The translations under genes and the position numbers were made by a program. From positions 1-14,605 of the forward strand of contig JBEBJA010000159.1 in assembly GCA_040080145.1 (NCBI GenBank): DNA of 14,605 nucleotides, written 5' to 3'. This DNA comes from JANXVY01 sp040080145. GTDB taxonomy: Bacteria > Pseudomonadota > Alphaproteobacteria > Rhizobiales > Hyphomicrobiaceae. Positions 1 through 8,512 of this stretch are shown here, one piece after another; within the stretch, counting starts at the first letter, position 1; each line of letters begins with the position of its first letter. The notes under the pieces are model-generated. The model was not told the origin of the DNA. It saw only the letters and a program-made list of their open reading frames with translations, and searched no databases.

Positions 1-10
1 TCATTGGTGA

Positions 11-1642
<1,632 letters not shown>

Positions 1643-1645
1643 GAC

Positions 1646-1652
1646 TTCCTCC
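1646..1652 (-). promoter_or_regulatory. ribosome binding site of the recombinase
   Basis: On the minus strand GGAGGAA lies 3 bases before the ATG at 1642-1640, with GGAGG itself about 5 bases away. It fixes the start and suggests efficient translation. Confidence 0.7.
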
Positions 1653-1695
1653 GGGTTCGATGCCAGAACGGACGGTCAGTAATGCGCTTGGCTTC

Positions 1696-1929
1696 TCAGC
1701 GGATCTCTTGCGGATTACTGTTCGCGCCCCAATGAGGTTCTCCAAATTCGGAACTTTGATGAGCCTCTGCAGCATCATCCTCCTGAGCCGCCTGACACGC
1801 AAGTACTTTGGCAATCGCCAGGATTGCCTCGCGTGCTGCAGCTGGTGAGTGGGTATGGATGTCTCGTTGGGCCGCGCTCGCTCGCATCTTTGCGGTTTTG
1901 CGCGACGATCCGTGGTGTTCTTGGGGCAT
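1696..1929 (-). CDS. small unrecognised protein upstream of the recombinase
   Basis: A 77-residue reading frame on the same strand as the recombinase, ending 53 bases before it, so the two could be co-transcribed. The middle is an alanine-rich likely helix (AREAILAIAKVLACQAAQ, about 33-50) followed by an acidic stretch EDDAAEAH. This looks more protein-like than the overlapping frames on either strand. No strong ribosome binding site is seen before the first ATG, and a second ATG at 1887 (residue 15) is equally possible. I do not recognise a family; the position next to an integrase would fit a small accessory or regulatory protein, but that is a guess. It could also be a chance ORF. Confidence 0.42.
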   Translation of the reverse strand: MPQEHHGSSRKTAKMRASAAQRDIHTHSPAAAREAILAIAKVLACQAAQEDDAAEAHQSSEFGEPHWGANSNPQEIR

Positions 1930-2307
1930 GGACTTGGTTCCAGGGGTTGAGCTGAAACCATGCCAAAACAGCCAGAGTTTGAAGACGATCTATCGCGGTG
2001 ATTTGCGGGTGCTGGTGTGCATTGAGCGGTAAGGCTCAACCAATCCTGAGTTTCATTCACCGGCCCCGGCCACCGCATAGTGCCAATGGATAAAAAATCC
2101 CAATTGCAGACCTCACGGATGTGGAGTCGGCGACACTCAAAAGCGCGCCGACTGCGTCCGGTCCCAGGGGCATCGCGTCTTACAATCAATACCGGTCTTT
2201 TCCGCCCATGGATCGCGTCGCAGCCGATGTCTAAGTTCTCGATACGCAAATGATACAAAAGCTGCCGCTGTCGCCGACAGGAGGCCGTTGCTTCCCACAA
2301 AATGTTG
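1930..2307. other. 378-base stretch without a convincing gene
   Basis: Several open frames cross this region on both strands (for example a long minus-strand frame reaching from about 2300 into the recombinase), but their translations are rich in Arg, Cys, Trp and Pro with no recognisable domain or ribosome binding site. I see no tRNA, strong hairpin or repeat. It may be degenerate sequence between two minus-strand genes and could hold the promoter for the small ORF and recombinase. Confidence 0.4.
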
Positions 2308-3231
2308 TCAATCGACGAGCGGTATCCACGTGCGCGTCTTGGTTTCGATCACGCCGTAACCATCGGGCATGATCGCGAACTCGAACTCTGCATCATCGGG
2401 ACAAGCAAAGCCCGCCGCCGCCAATCTCTGCTTCAAGTCGGCAATCCGGTTCGTCCATTCATCCTCGAACGCCTCGATCTTCTCGAGCAGTCGGTCCGCC
2501 GCCACCGTTGCACCGATCGCGGTACCGGCGCCCGACATCCCCGCCGCCGCTTTCACGATGACACCGCCCCCAAGATCGAGCAGCGAATTGATGCCCGCCT
2601 TGCGCAGCTGTCCGCGCTCGGCCTCGGTCCGGTTGCTCACAAGCTTGGTCGGGTGGCCGGGTAGACCGGGATCCAGGGCATGAATGATGCCGGCCTTGGG
2701 CCACTCCTGGTACATCGTCCGCAGCACATGCTCGCTGTTCCAGTCGCCATGCCCCATCACATCGACGAGGTAGGCCGTCGCCGGCCGGAACACGGCGAAC
2801 AACAGCGGCCCATCGCGCTTGACGAACCCGTCGCTCTCCACCTGGCTGGAGATGTGCAGGTGATGCACGCCCCATTCGGTCAGCATCAAATCGAGGTCCT
2901 GGCGCCGGCCGAGCTTGACGCCTGGAACCTGCGCCGCAACCTTGACACCGCGGCTCAGATACTGCTTGAGGTCGTTGCCCGCTTCGATGTCGGCGATGAG
3001 GGAGTCGAAATCGGATTTGCGCGCCGTTACGACCGGGTTCGCCAGGAATGCCGCCGACTTTGCAACCGAACGCGGTTGCGGCTTTACCAGCCGGCTCATC
3101 CAGTTGTGGCACACAACGAGCAGGCCGTGAGCGTCCAGGCTCTGCAAGTGCTGGTCCAGAGTGTTGTCACTCTTGTCGTAAGGAAGATGGGCGAGAACCC
3201 AGCTGCGAACGGATTGCTCCAACTTGGCCAT
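2308..3231 (-). CDS. unrecognised 307-residue protein with a WGVHHLHIS motif
   Basis: I cannot assign a function. The N-terminal ~60 residues look helical and may be a small DNA-binding-like or adaptor region (DNTLDQHLQSLDAHGLLVV). The core has a histidine-rich motif WGVHHLHIS (120-128), then LLFAVF (143-148) and GHGDW (160-164) followed by a Trp-Pro (WPKAG, about 177-181). These spaced motifs look conserved rather than random, and the histidines could be catalytic or metal-binding. Residues about 205-235 are Gly/Ala-rich and hydrophobic, possibly a membrane hairpin or a glycine-zipper-like segment, followed by a charged helix and a beta-rich C-terminus. The start at 3231 is chosen because AGAGGA (3238-3243) lies 6 bases before it; the ATG at 3237 touches that site. 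It is the only gene between the integrase and the six-gene operon, so a cargo or defence role is plausible but unproven. Confidence 0.8.
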   Translation of the reverse strand: MAKLEQSVRSWVLAHLPYDKSDNTLDQHLQSLDAHGLLVVCHNWMSRLVKPQPRSVAKSAAFLANPVVTARKSDFDSLIADIEAGNDLKQYLSRGVKVAAQVPGVKLGRRQDLDLMLTEWGVHHLHISSQVESDGFVKRDGPLLFAVFRPATAYLVDVMGHGDWNSEHVLRTMYQEWPKAGIIHALDPGLPGHPTKLVSNRTEAERGQLRKAGINSLLDLGGGVIVKAAAGMSGAGTAIGATVAADRLLEKIEAFEDEWTNRIADLKQRLAAAGFACPDDAEFEFAIMPDGYGVIETKTRTWIPLVD

Positions 3232-3237
3232 GCCCAT

Positions 3238-3243
3238 TCCTCT
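3238..3243 (-). promoter_or_regulatory. ribosome binding site deciding the start of the 2308-3231 gene
   Basis: AGAGGA on the minus strand is directly adjacent to an ATG at 3237-3235 and 6 bases from the in-frame ATG at 3231-3229. The spacing favours the second ATG, which shortens the protein by two residues. Confidence 0.5.
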
Positions 3244-3802
3244 ACGAATTGGGGATGATATGAAAGCATTCTGTTTTATGAGCGAAGCTTGAGCGCGCGC
3301 AACTAGGCGTCGACCGAAGGCATTCTCCTACCACTGGTTGGGCGAGCGGCCATCAAAGATTGCAGTCTCCTCGACGAATTAGCGAACTCAGCCTGGTCCA
3401 TAACTGTCCACTGCTTTGGCGGCAATGTGGTCGTAGGAGGCCGCCGCCAGCGCCTTGATGCCAATAGTTGTCGTCGCGTGAAGCTTGATCAGCGACGCAG
3501 CGAGGGCCCCGATAACGCCGGGTCTCGGAGGACATGCCTCAATGAGAGTGTCCAAACCGGATGACAGCGTTCGCGTGGCAGATTACTGGTCCGGTGTCCA
3601 TTGTCTGGCTGTCACGTGGCTGGCGACGCTCGCAGGTGGCTGCTGCCTATACCTCTTCGTTCGCCGCCTCCGGTTGGGAAGATGACCTGGCACCACCGGG
3701 CTTTGATGGTGCCGCCACGATCTCGCCCGCGTCGCCATCCGCTGGCAGCGCTATCCGAGCAAACGGACGAGCTTGGCAGCACCGACGCGTGTCCAGACCA
3801 CC
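3244..3802. other. ~560-base gap between divergent genes, no convincing gene
   Basis: This separates the minus-strand 2308-3231 gene from the plus-strand operon. Several plus-strand frames of 60-80 codons are open between 3485 and 3846, but their translations overlap each other and have no recognisable features. One minus-strand frame ending with a stop at 3388-3390 reads as a more protein-like alanine-rich helix of about 55 codons but has no good start. The left part presumably holds the promoter of the 2308-3231 gene; none is convincing. Confidence 0.4.
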
Positions 3803-3831
3803 TTGACGACCCGTCCGACTCGAGCTATCTC
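3803..3831 (+). promoter_or_regulatory. candidate sigma-70 type promoter of the six-gene operon
   Basis: TTGACG (3803-3808, five of six to the -35 consensus) and TATCTC (3826-3831, three of six to -10) are separated by exactly 17 bases. Transcription would start near 3838, giving a leader of about 14 bases before the ATG at 3852. The -10 overlaps the left arm of the inverted repeat at 3827-3849. Confidence 0.45.
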
Positions 3832-3849
3832 ACGTCACAGAGGTGAGAT
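3827..3849 (+). promoter_or_regulatory. perfect inverted repeat over the -10 box and the first ribosome binding site
   Basis: ATCTCAC (3827-3833) and GTGAGAT (3843-3849) are perfect complements around a 9-base loop. The left arm overlaps the candidate -10 box and the right arm contains the end of the Shine-Dalgarno AGAGGTGAG (3839-3847). It could be an operator, for example for the winged-helix protein encoded directly downstream, or, if transcription starts upstream of 3827, an RNA hairpin that hides the ribosome binding site. Confidence 0.45.
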
Positions 3850-3851
3850 GC

Positions 3852-4430
3852 ATGAGGCACGTGACCATCCCCATAAAGGACCTAGCCGGGACCGCCATAC
3901 TATCGGGCGCAGTTAACGGCAAGGCTGCCTTCGCCGCGATCATCGGCAAATCGAATCGAGAGCCGGAAGAGCCTACGCCATTGCTTCTCGACTTCGATGG
4001 AATTGAAGTCGCAACAGCAAGCTTCCTTCGCGAGGCGGTTTTTGCGCTCAAGAGCTACATGAGGGCGTCAAACTCCAGGTTCTATCCGGTCGCCGCGAAC
4101 ATTAACGCGGCGGTCCATGAAGAATTGGCCGTTGTCGCGGATGCCCGAGGAGACGCACTTTTCGCTGTTACAATCGAAAAAGGCGAAATTGTCGAGCAGT
4201 GCTTGATCGGCAACCTCGATCCCAAGCAGGCCATGACGCTCGAGCACGTAACTGCCCTGAATGGAACCGACGCCGGAACCCTCATGACGAAGTACGGCGC
4301 AGAAGAGAAGACGACCTCGACGACTGCCTGGAACAATAGGCTTTCGGCGCTCGTGTCTCGCGGATTAATTCGCGAGTATGCGCAGGGCCGGGCCAAGTTC
4401 TATCGCCCCCTCTTTGAGGGGAGGCAATAA
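3852..4430 (+). CDS. STAS-like domain protein with C-terminal winged helix (operon gene 1)
   Basis: A 192-residue protein. Residues about 44-66 (LLLDFDGIEVATASFLREAV) match the core of STAS-like proteins of the DUF4325 type: a hydrophobic strand, an acidic DFDG turn, and a Ser-containing loop before a helix. In SpoIIAA-type STAS proteins this loop carries the serine phosphorylated by a GHKL kinase; Ser57 is the natural candidate here. Residues about 127-187 look like a winged helix (a helix, then TTAWNNRLSALVSRGLIREY and a wing AKFYRPL). The protein may combine partner-switching with DNA binding, and could act on its own promoter. The ATG at 3852 is preferred over a GTG at 3843, which lies inside the AGAGGTGAG ribosome binding site. 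It leads the operon and its stop overlaps the next start by one base (TAATG). STAS identity is from motif recognition, fairly confident; function is inferred. Confidence 0.85.
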   Translation: MRHVTIPIKDLAGTAILSGAVNGKAAFAAIIGKSNREPEEPTPLLLDFDGIEVATASFLREAVFALKSYMRASNSRFYPVAANINAAVHEELAVVADARGDALFAVTIEKGEIVEQCLIGNLDPKQAMTLEHVTALNGTDAGTLMTKYGAEEKTTSTTAWNNRLSALVSRGLIREYAQGRAKFYRPLFEGRQ

Positions 4431-4777
4431 TGGGAGCAGAAGAACTCAAAAAGCGCCGAAAGACGCATGAGAAATTCGTTGATCGCAAGCGCGTCGAGCT
4501 TGCTACTCCCGATTTTTTCACGCACGCTCCGGTGAATGAGCCGCGAACTGCCATTGCCTCTCTTGAGATCGGCGTCGAGGTCCACGAGGGAGAGTGTCTT
4601 CTCGTAGAAGCGCGTGATGGCCGCCTAGCTGCTCATCGCGGCAATATCGTCGTCGCAACATTTAAGAAACCGCCTGCCGACATCATCAGCGCCATCTCTC
4701 AAGGGGCTGGCGCAGCGCAAGGGATCGTCAAGCGCGTTTACACCCTGTCGCGAACCGCCGAGGTCTTGTTCGCATGA
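4430..4777 (+). CDS. unrecognised small protein (operon gene 2)
   Basis: A 115-residue protein I do not recognise. The N-terminus is strongly basic and likely helical (KKRRKTHEKFVDRKR, 7-21). From about residue 40 it turns into alternating hydrophobic strands and glycines (VHEGECLLVEARDGRLAAHRG region, 51-71), suggesting a small beta-barrel, ending in VYTLSRTAEVLFA. There are no membrane segments or signal peptide. It starts at TAATG, overlapping the stop of gene 1, with GGGGAGG about 7 bases upstream, and its stop overlaps gene 3 (ATGA). That coupling on both sides argues that it is a real, stoichiometric component of the system. It could be a nucleic-acid-binding or adaptor protein; this is a guess from charge and shape only. 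Confidence 0.82.
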   Translation: MGAEELKKRRKTHEKFVDRKRVELATPDFFTHAPVNEPRTAIASLEIGVEVHEGECLLVEARDGRLAAHRGNIVVATFKKPPADIISAISQGAGAAQGIVKRVYTLSRTAEVLFA

Positions 4778-5916
4778 TGACGATCACCGCGCCCGACCGC
4801 CGGTCGGATGAGACCATCATTGCATCATTGACCGATGACCCGGGGACCAACCCTATGGCACTGGGCTGCGCGCCCTGCCATCTTCGCCCGACATGCGGCG
4901 GACTTTGCGTCGCCACATCGATCATTGATTGCCTGGATCTTTGCTGCGGTATTCCAGGAAACTGTAGCAGAGTTTGCCGCAATCGGCCGGCCGCCTATGT
5001 CGAGCAGCTCCGAGAAATCGACGGTTTCGATCTGCACAATATCGACCGTGCTCCAGTACGCCCTGTGCAGCTTGTCTCGAAGATTGTCCCGCTTGTCTAC
5101 CACGGCAGTAGCCGCGCAAACGTCCTCGCACATGATGCCTTTGCCTTGCGACTTCCTGACCTCATAAACTTCAAGCTTGGGACCCTGCGCTTCGCCAGCC
5201 GTGCCCTGCTCTGCGCGGCTTACCGGATCAAGCCTGAAGCGCAAATTATCCTCACCGGCGTAAATCTCGATCACAAGATCGAACCCTGGTGGTCCTTGGG
5301 CGAGCGCCGGATACCACTCATCCGGGCGCTAGCCAACATCGGCATCGCGCTAGTGACCTCGCCTAACTTCAGCGTTGTTCTGGACCAGCCTCGAACAGAC
5401 GACATGCACGCTATCAAGCGCATTGGGATCGTGTTTGCTGAATTCCTGAACAACGGTCTCCCGTGCGCCCTCCATCCAAATGGCCGCACTGACCGCGACT
5501 TCGAAAGATGGGCTGAGTTTATCGCGGCCCGTCCCGAGGTAACCGTGCTCGCCTATGAATTCATCACCGGGCCCGGACGCAAGTCGCGCACGCCTTTTCA
5601 TCTTTCACGGCTGGCGGACCTCGCTCGCGCCGCAGGACGGGAACTCGACATCGTCGTCCGCGGTCATCCTGGGGTTATCCCCAATCTCCGTCAGCACTAC
5701 CGCAATGTGATCTACATCGAAACCACAGCGTTCATGAAATCTGTTAAGCGCCAGAAGGCTGTTCGCTACGGCAACCGAGATCTACAATTTGCCCCGCACT
5801 CAACTGAAAGTACAGCCCAAGTTGATGCCCTCTTCACGCATAACCTGTCTGAGCGCATCGCGCTTATAGGCGACCAATACTACGACGAGAATCTCCACTC
5901 GTCAGAAGCGGCGTGA
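4774..5916 (+). CDS. cysteine-rich protein of unknown function, possible Fe-S or zinc protein (operon gene 3)
   Basis: A 380-residue protein. Nine cysteines fall within residues 32-68 (32, 35, 41, 45, 53, 57, 58, 64, 68), in CxxC, CxxxC and CxxxC spacings that could bind an iron-sulphur cluster or two zinc ions. The rest (about 95-350) looks like an alpha/beta fold, perhaps a TIM-barrel: strand-like QIILTGVNLD (157-166), IALVTSPNFSVVLDQPR (191-207) with a following helix, GLPCALHPNG (228-237), DFERW (242-246), VTVLAYEFITG (256-266) and ELDIVVRGHPG (290-300). The SPNFS, DQPR, YEFITG sequence recalls DUF4417-type proteins, but I am not certain of that. It starts on ATGATG overlapping the stop of gene 2, and its GTGA end overlaps gene 4. 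Possible roles include a radical or redox enzyme, or a nucleotide or base-modifying enzyme; none is established. Confidence 0.85.
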   Translation: MMTITAPDRRSDETIIASLTDDPGTNPMALGCAPCHLRPTCGGLCVATSIIDCLDLCCGIPGNCSRVCRNRPAAYVEQLREIDGFDLHNIDRAPVRPVQLVSKIVPLVYHGSSRANVLAHDAFALRLPDLINFKLGTLRFASRALLCAAYRIKPEAQIILTGVNLDHKIEPWWSLGERRIPLIRALANIGIALVTSPNFSVVLDQPRTDDMHAIKRIGIVFAEFLNNGLPCALHPNGRTDRDFERWAEFIAARPEVTVLAYEFITGPGRKSRTPFHLSRLADLARAAGRELDIVVRGHPGVIPNLRQHYRNVIYIETTAFMKSVKRQKAVRYGNRDLQFAPHSTESTAQVDALFTHNLSERIALIGDQYYDENLHSSEAA

Positions 5917-6722
5917 GGTGGGTCATCGAAACGCTATCCTTTGACCTTCTCGACGACATTTGCCTTGGACTCCAGTCCGGTGCACTTTCGTCATCTCAGA
6001 TCCCGGAGACGCGGGCTGACATGCTGGGGCCTCTCCTTGAACTGCATCACGCGGGCGTTCTCCCCGCTACGACCAGCAGGTGGCTCAACGCCTGCGCGCT
6101 AGATCCTCTGCTCGTCAATATGGCGCCGCGAGGCAAATGGTTCAGTCCATCTCAGGGCGCGCAGGGCTTCGTGACAATCCCAGCCATCAAGAACGATCAG
6201 ACGGCTGAAACGGAATTTGAGATGCGAGCCAAGAGAGCCGCGTCGTTCGCCGGTTTCAGCAGCGACGAGGCCGGCAAGCTCGCGGCGGCGATTGGAGAGT
6301 TTCGGTCCAACATCCTGGAGCACAGCCAAAAAGAAGACTCTGGATACCTAGCTTATAGCGCCCGTCTAGGGCGGTTCGAGTTCGTTGTCGCTGATGCGGG
6401 TATTGGGGTCCTCGAAAGTTTGCGGTCACATCCGGGGTACGCGCACCTGACCGACGCCGGCACAGCACTCGAGCGCGCCCTTGCGGAGGGTGTCTCGCGC
6501 ATTCATGATCAACGGGATCGTGGCTTCGGTTTTCGACCCCTATTCGTCGGGCTGGCTAACATAGCCCGCCTGATGCGCTTTCGATCTGACGATCACTGCC
6601 GCGAGGTTATCCGCGCAGCCGACGGCTCAATAACCGCGTCAACATCGCAAAAGGCCCATTTAAAAGGTTTCTTCTGCTCTGTCGCGTGCGAGATCACGAA
6701 CAATCGGAAAAGGCCTGAATGA
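5913..6722 (+). CDS. GHKL (HATPase_c-like) ATP-binding protein (operon gene 4)
   Basis: A 269-residue protein. The N-terminal ~100 residues are unrecognised. The second half has Bergerat-fold landmarks: an N-box EFRSNILEHS with Glu129, Asn133 and His137; a G1-like box DAGIGV (161-166) after a hydrophobic strand; and a glycine-rich RGFGFRPLF (203-211) in the place of the G2 loop. Such domains occur in histidine kinases, anti-sigma factors, MutL, Hsp90 and gyrase B. The small size, absence of a histidine-phosphotransfer or membrane region, and a STAS-like protein three genes upstream favour an anti-sigma/serine-kinase-like or sensor ATPase. The start is GTG at 5913 in the GTGA overlap with gene 3, with only a weak ribosome binding site, so translation probably depends on gene 3. 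Its stop overlaps gene 5 by ATGA. Confidence 0.85.
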   Translation: MRWVIETLSFDLLDDICLGLQSGALSSSQIPETRADMLGPLLELHHAGVLPATTSRWLNACALDPLLVNMAPRGKWFSPSQGAQGFVTIPAIKNDQTAETEFEMRAKRAASFAGFSSDEAGKLAAAIGEFRSNILEHSQKEDSGYLAYSARLGRFEFVVADAGIGVLESLRSHPGYAHLTDAGTALERALAEGVSRIHDQRDRGFGFRPLFVGLANIARLMRFRSDDHCREVIRAADGSITASTSQKAHLKGFFCSVACEITNNRKRPE

Positions 6723-8512
6723 TGCACATTTCCAGGGTCCAGATACGAAACTTCCGAAACTTCGGTGTACTCGACGTCGAACTGAATCAAAACACCGTCC
6801 TCGTCGGCGAGAACCGCGCTGGCAAGAGCAATTTCATTCACGCACTGCGCCTCGTCCTCGACCCTGGTCTCCCCGATCAGGCGCGGCGACTCAAGATCGC
6901 AGACTTCTGGGACGGCATCCCAGATCCGCTCGCAGCCAGTGGTGTATCGATTGAGATCGACATCGACTTCGTCGGCTTTGAGCAAGACGAGGCGCTCAAC
7001 GCCCTGCTTGGCGACTTTCGGCTTGCACAAGACCACAAGACGGCCAGATTGAGCTATCGCTTCCGACCCGAATGCGAGGGCGCTCCCAAAAGCGAAGCAG
7101 ATTTTGATTTCGTCATCTACGGCGGCGGAGACGAAAAGCGCTTCTTGCCGCCAAGGCTGCGCCGACGAATCGTCCTCGATGTAATGGGCGCTCTCCGAGA
7201 CGCCGAGGGGGACCTCTCAAACTGGCGCAGATCGCCACTTCGTCCCCTGATCGAGCATGCATTCTCTCAAGAAGAGCAAACAAACCTCGTCGTTATCTCA
7301 GAAGCTATTGCGGCAGCGAGCGAAAACCTTCTTAAACTCAAGCACATATCAGCACTGGAAGCAGACCTCCGCCAGAAGCTGGCAACGCTCGCCGGACCCC
7401 GCCACGATATCGACGCTCGTTTCGGCGTCGTCTCTACCGATTCCTTCGCGCTGTTTCGCATCCTCAAGTTCTACATCGACGGGGGGCTGCGCGAAATCAG
7501 TGACGCGAGCCTTGGCTCGGCCAATCTTGCGCTGCTCACCCTGCGCCTTGCCGAGTACGAATGGCGGCGCGGACAAAACGACCAAGACTTTACGATCATT
7601 GCCATCGAGGAACCGGAAGCGCATCTCCATCCTCAGCTTCAACGCAAGGTCTTTCGCTCACTCTTCTCGCCCGGCACAACAAGCCATCAAAGCCTCATCG
7701 TAACCACGCACTCTCCCAACATCGCCAGCGTAACGCCGCTAGATCAGATCGTCCTCATTCGCGATCATGGACAGGCCGGGTCTAAGGCCCATTCGCTTTC
7801 TAAGCTCAGCCTAGACGAGTCCGACCGAGAGGATCTCCAAGGCTATCTCAATGCTACCCGGGCGGAGATTCTCTTCTCACGCGGCGCAATCTTTGTTGAA
7901 GGACCAGCAGAAGAGGCCTTACTACCAGCTTTTGCGGAGGCAGTCGGCCACGACCTCGATGCCCTCGGGATTACCGTCTGCAGTGTCGATAGTGCAAATT
8001 TCGGCCCTTATGTGCGAATGGCGGAGCTGCTCAAACTTCCGCATTGCGTGATCACGGATTGGGACCCCAACGAAGTCAAAGCCCCTTTGGGTTGGGCACG
8101 TGCCATTGAACTCATTGGTGATATTTGTGGTTCGCGTCCGCTTAAGCGCCCCACATCGCAACAGGCTACGCGGCTCAAATCGGATGAGGCGCACCTACGA
8201 GCCTGCGCGTCCAAACTCGGCGTCTTTCTGAATAGCTCTACCCTTGAGACCGAGCTAGCCCAGAACCAGGATCTGGCTTCTGCTATTCTTGCCGTGCTTG
8301 CTGAGCAAAGCACGTTTGGTCCAATCCTGCGCAAGCGCATCGCCAACTATCAAGCTGACCACTCCAACATCGACCCCGAACGCCTTATGCTCATGATCGG
8401 TTACGTCGGAAAGGGCCGCTTCGCCCGACGGCTTGCCGATCGCATCAAGGGCATTCCCCCACCGCAGTACATTGCCGCCGCGATCAAGCATGTTGTGGGG
8501 CAGCTGACATGA
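6719..8512 (+). CDS. OLD-family ATPase/TOPRIM nuclease, GajA-like (operon gene 5)
   Basis: A 597-residue protein with the domain order of OLD-family (overcoming lysogenization defect) endonucleases such as GajA of Gabija. The ABC-type ATPase has Walker A GENRAGKS (30-37), a signature-like SLGSANLALLTL, Walker B IIAIEEPEAHLHP with Glu297-Glu298, and switch His331 in TTHSPN. The TOPRIM domain follows: VEG with Glu394, DxD at Asp447 and Asp449 (ITDWD), a TLE motif with Glu510, and GKGRFA with Lys565, which are the expected metal and catalytic positions. All appear intact. In GajA, the nuclease acts on DNA and is held back by nucleotides; whether this one behaves the same is inference. The ATG at 6719 is in an ATGA overlap with gene 4, and ATG at 6722 is an alternative. 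The next gene, a UvrD-like helicase, overlaps its stop, exactly the GajA-GajB pairing. Confidence 0.93.
   Translation: MMHISRVQIRNFRNFGVLDVELNQNTVLVGENRAGKSNFIHALRLVLDPGLPDQARRLKIADFWDGIPDPLAASGVSIEIDIDFVGFEQDEALNALLGDFRLAQDHKTARLSYRFRPECEGAPKSEADFDFVIYGGGDEKRFLPPRLRRRIVLDVMGALRDAEGDLSNWRRSPLRPLIEHAFSQEEQTNLVVISEAIAAASENLLKLKHISALEADLRQKLATLAGPRHDIDARFGVVSTDSFALFRILKFYIDGGLREISDASLGSANLALLTLRLAEYEWRRGQNDQDFTIIAIEEPEAHLHPQLQRKVFRSLFSPGTTSHQSLIVTTHSPNIASVTPLDQIVLIRDHGQAGSKAHSLSKLSLDESDREDLQGYLNATRAEILFSRGAIFVEGPAEEALLPAFAEAVGHDLDALGITVCSVDSANFGPYVRMAELLKLPHCVITDWDPNEVKAPLGWARAIELIGDICGSRPLKRPTSQQATRLKSDEAHLRACASKLGVFLNSSTLETELAQNQDLASAILAVLAEQSTFGPILRKRIANYQADHSNIDPERLMLMIGYVGKGRFARRLADRIKGIPPPQYIAAAIKHVVGQLT

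Noticed and set aside
2680..3258. 192-codon plus-strand open frame antisense to the 2308-3231 gene
   Set aside because: The minus-strand frame has a proper ribosome binding site and a coherent protein; this frame has neither.
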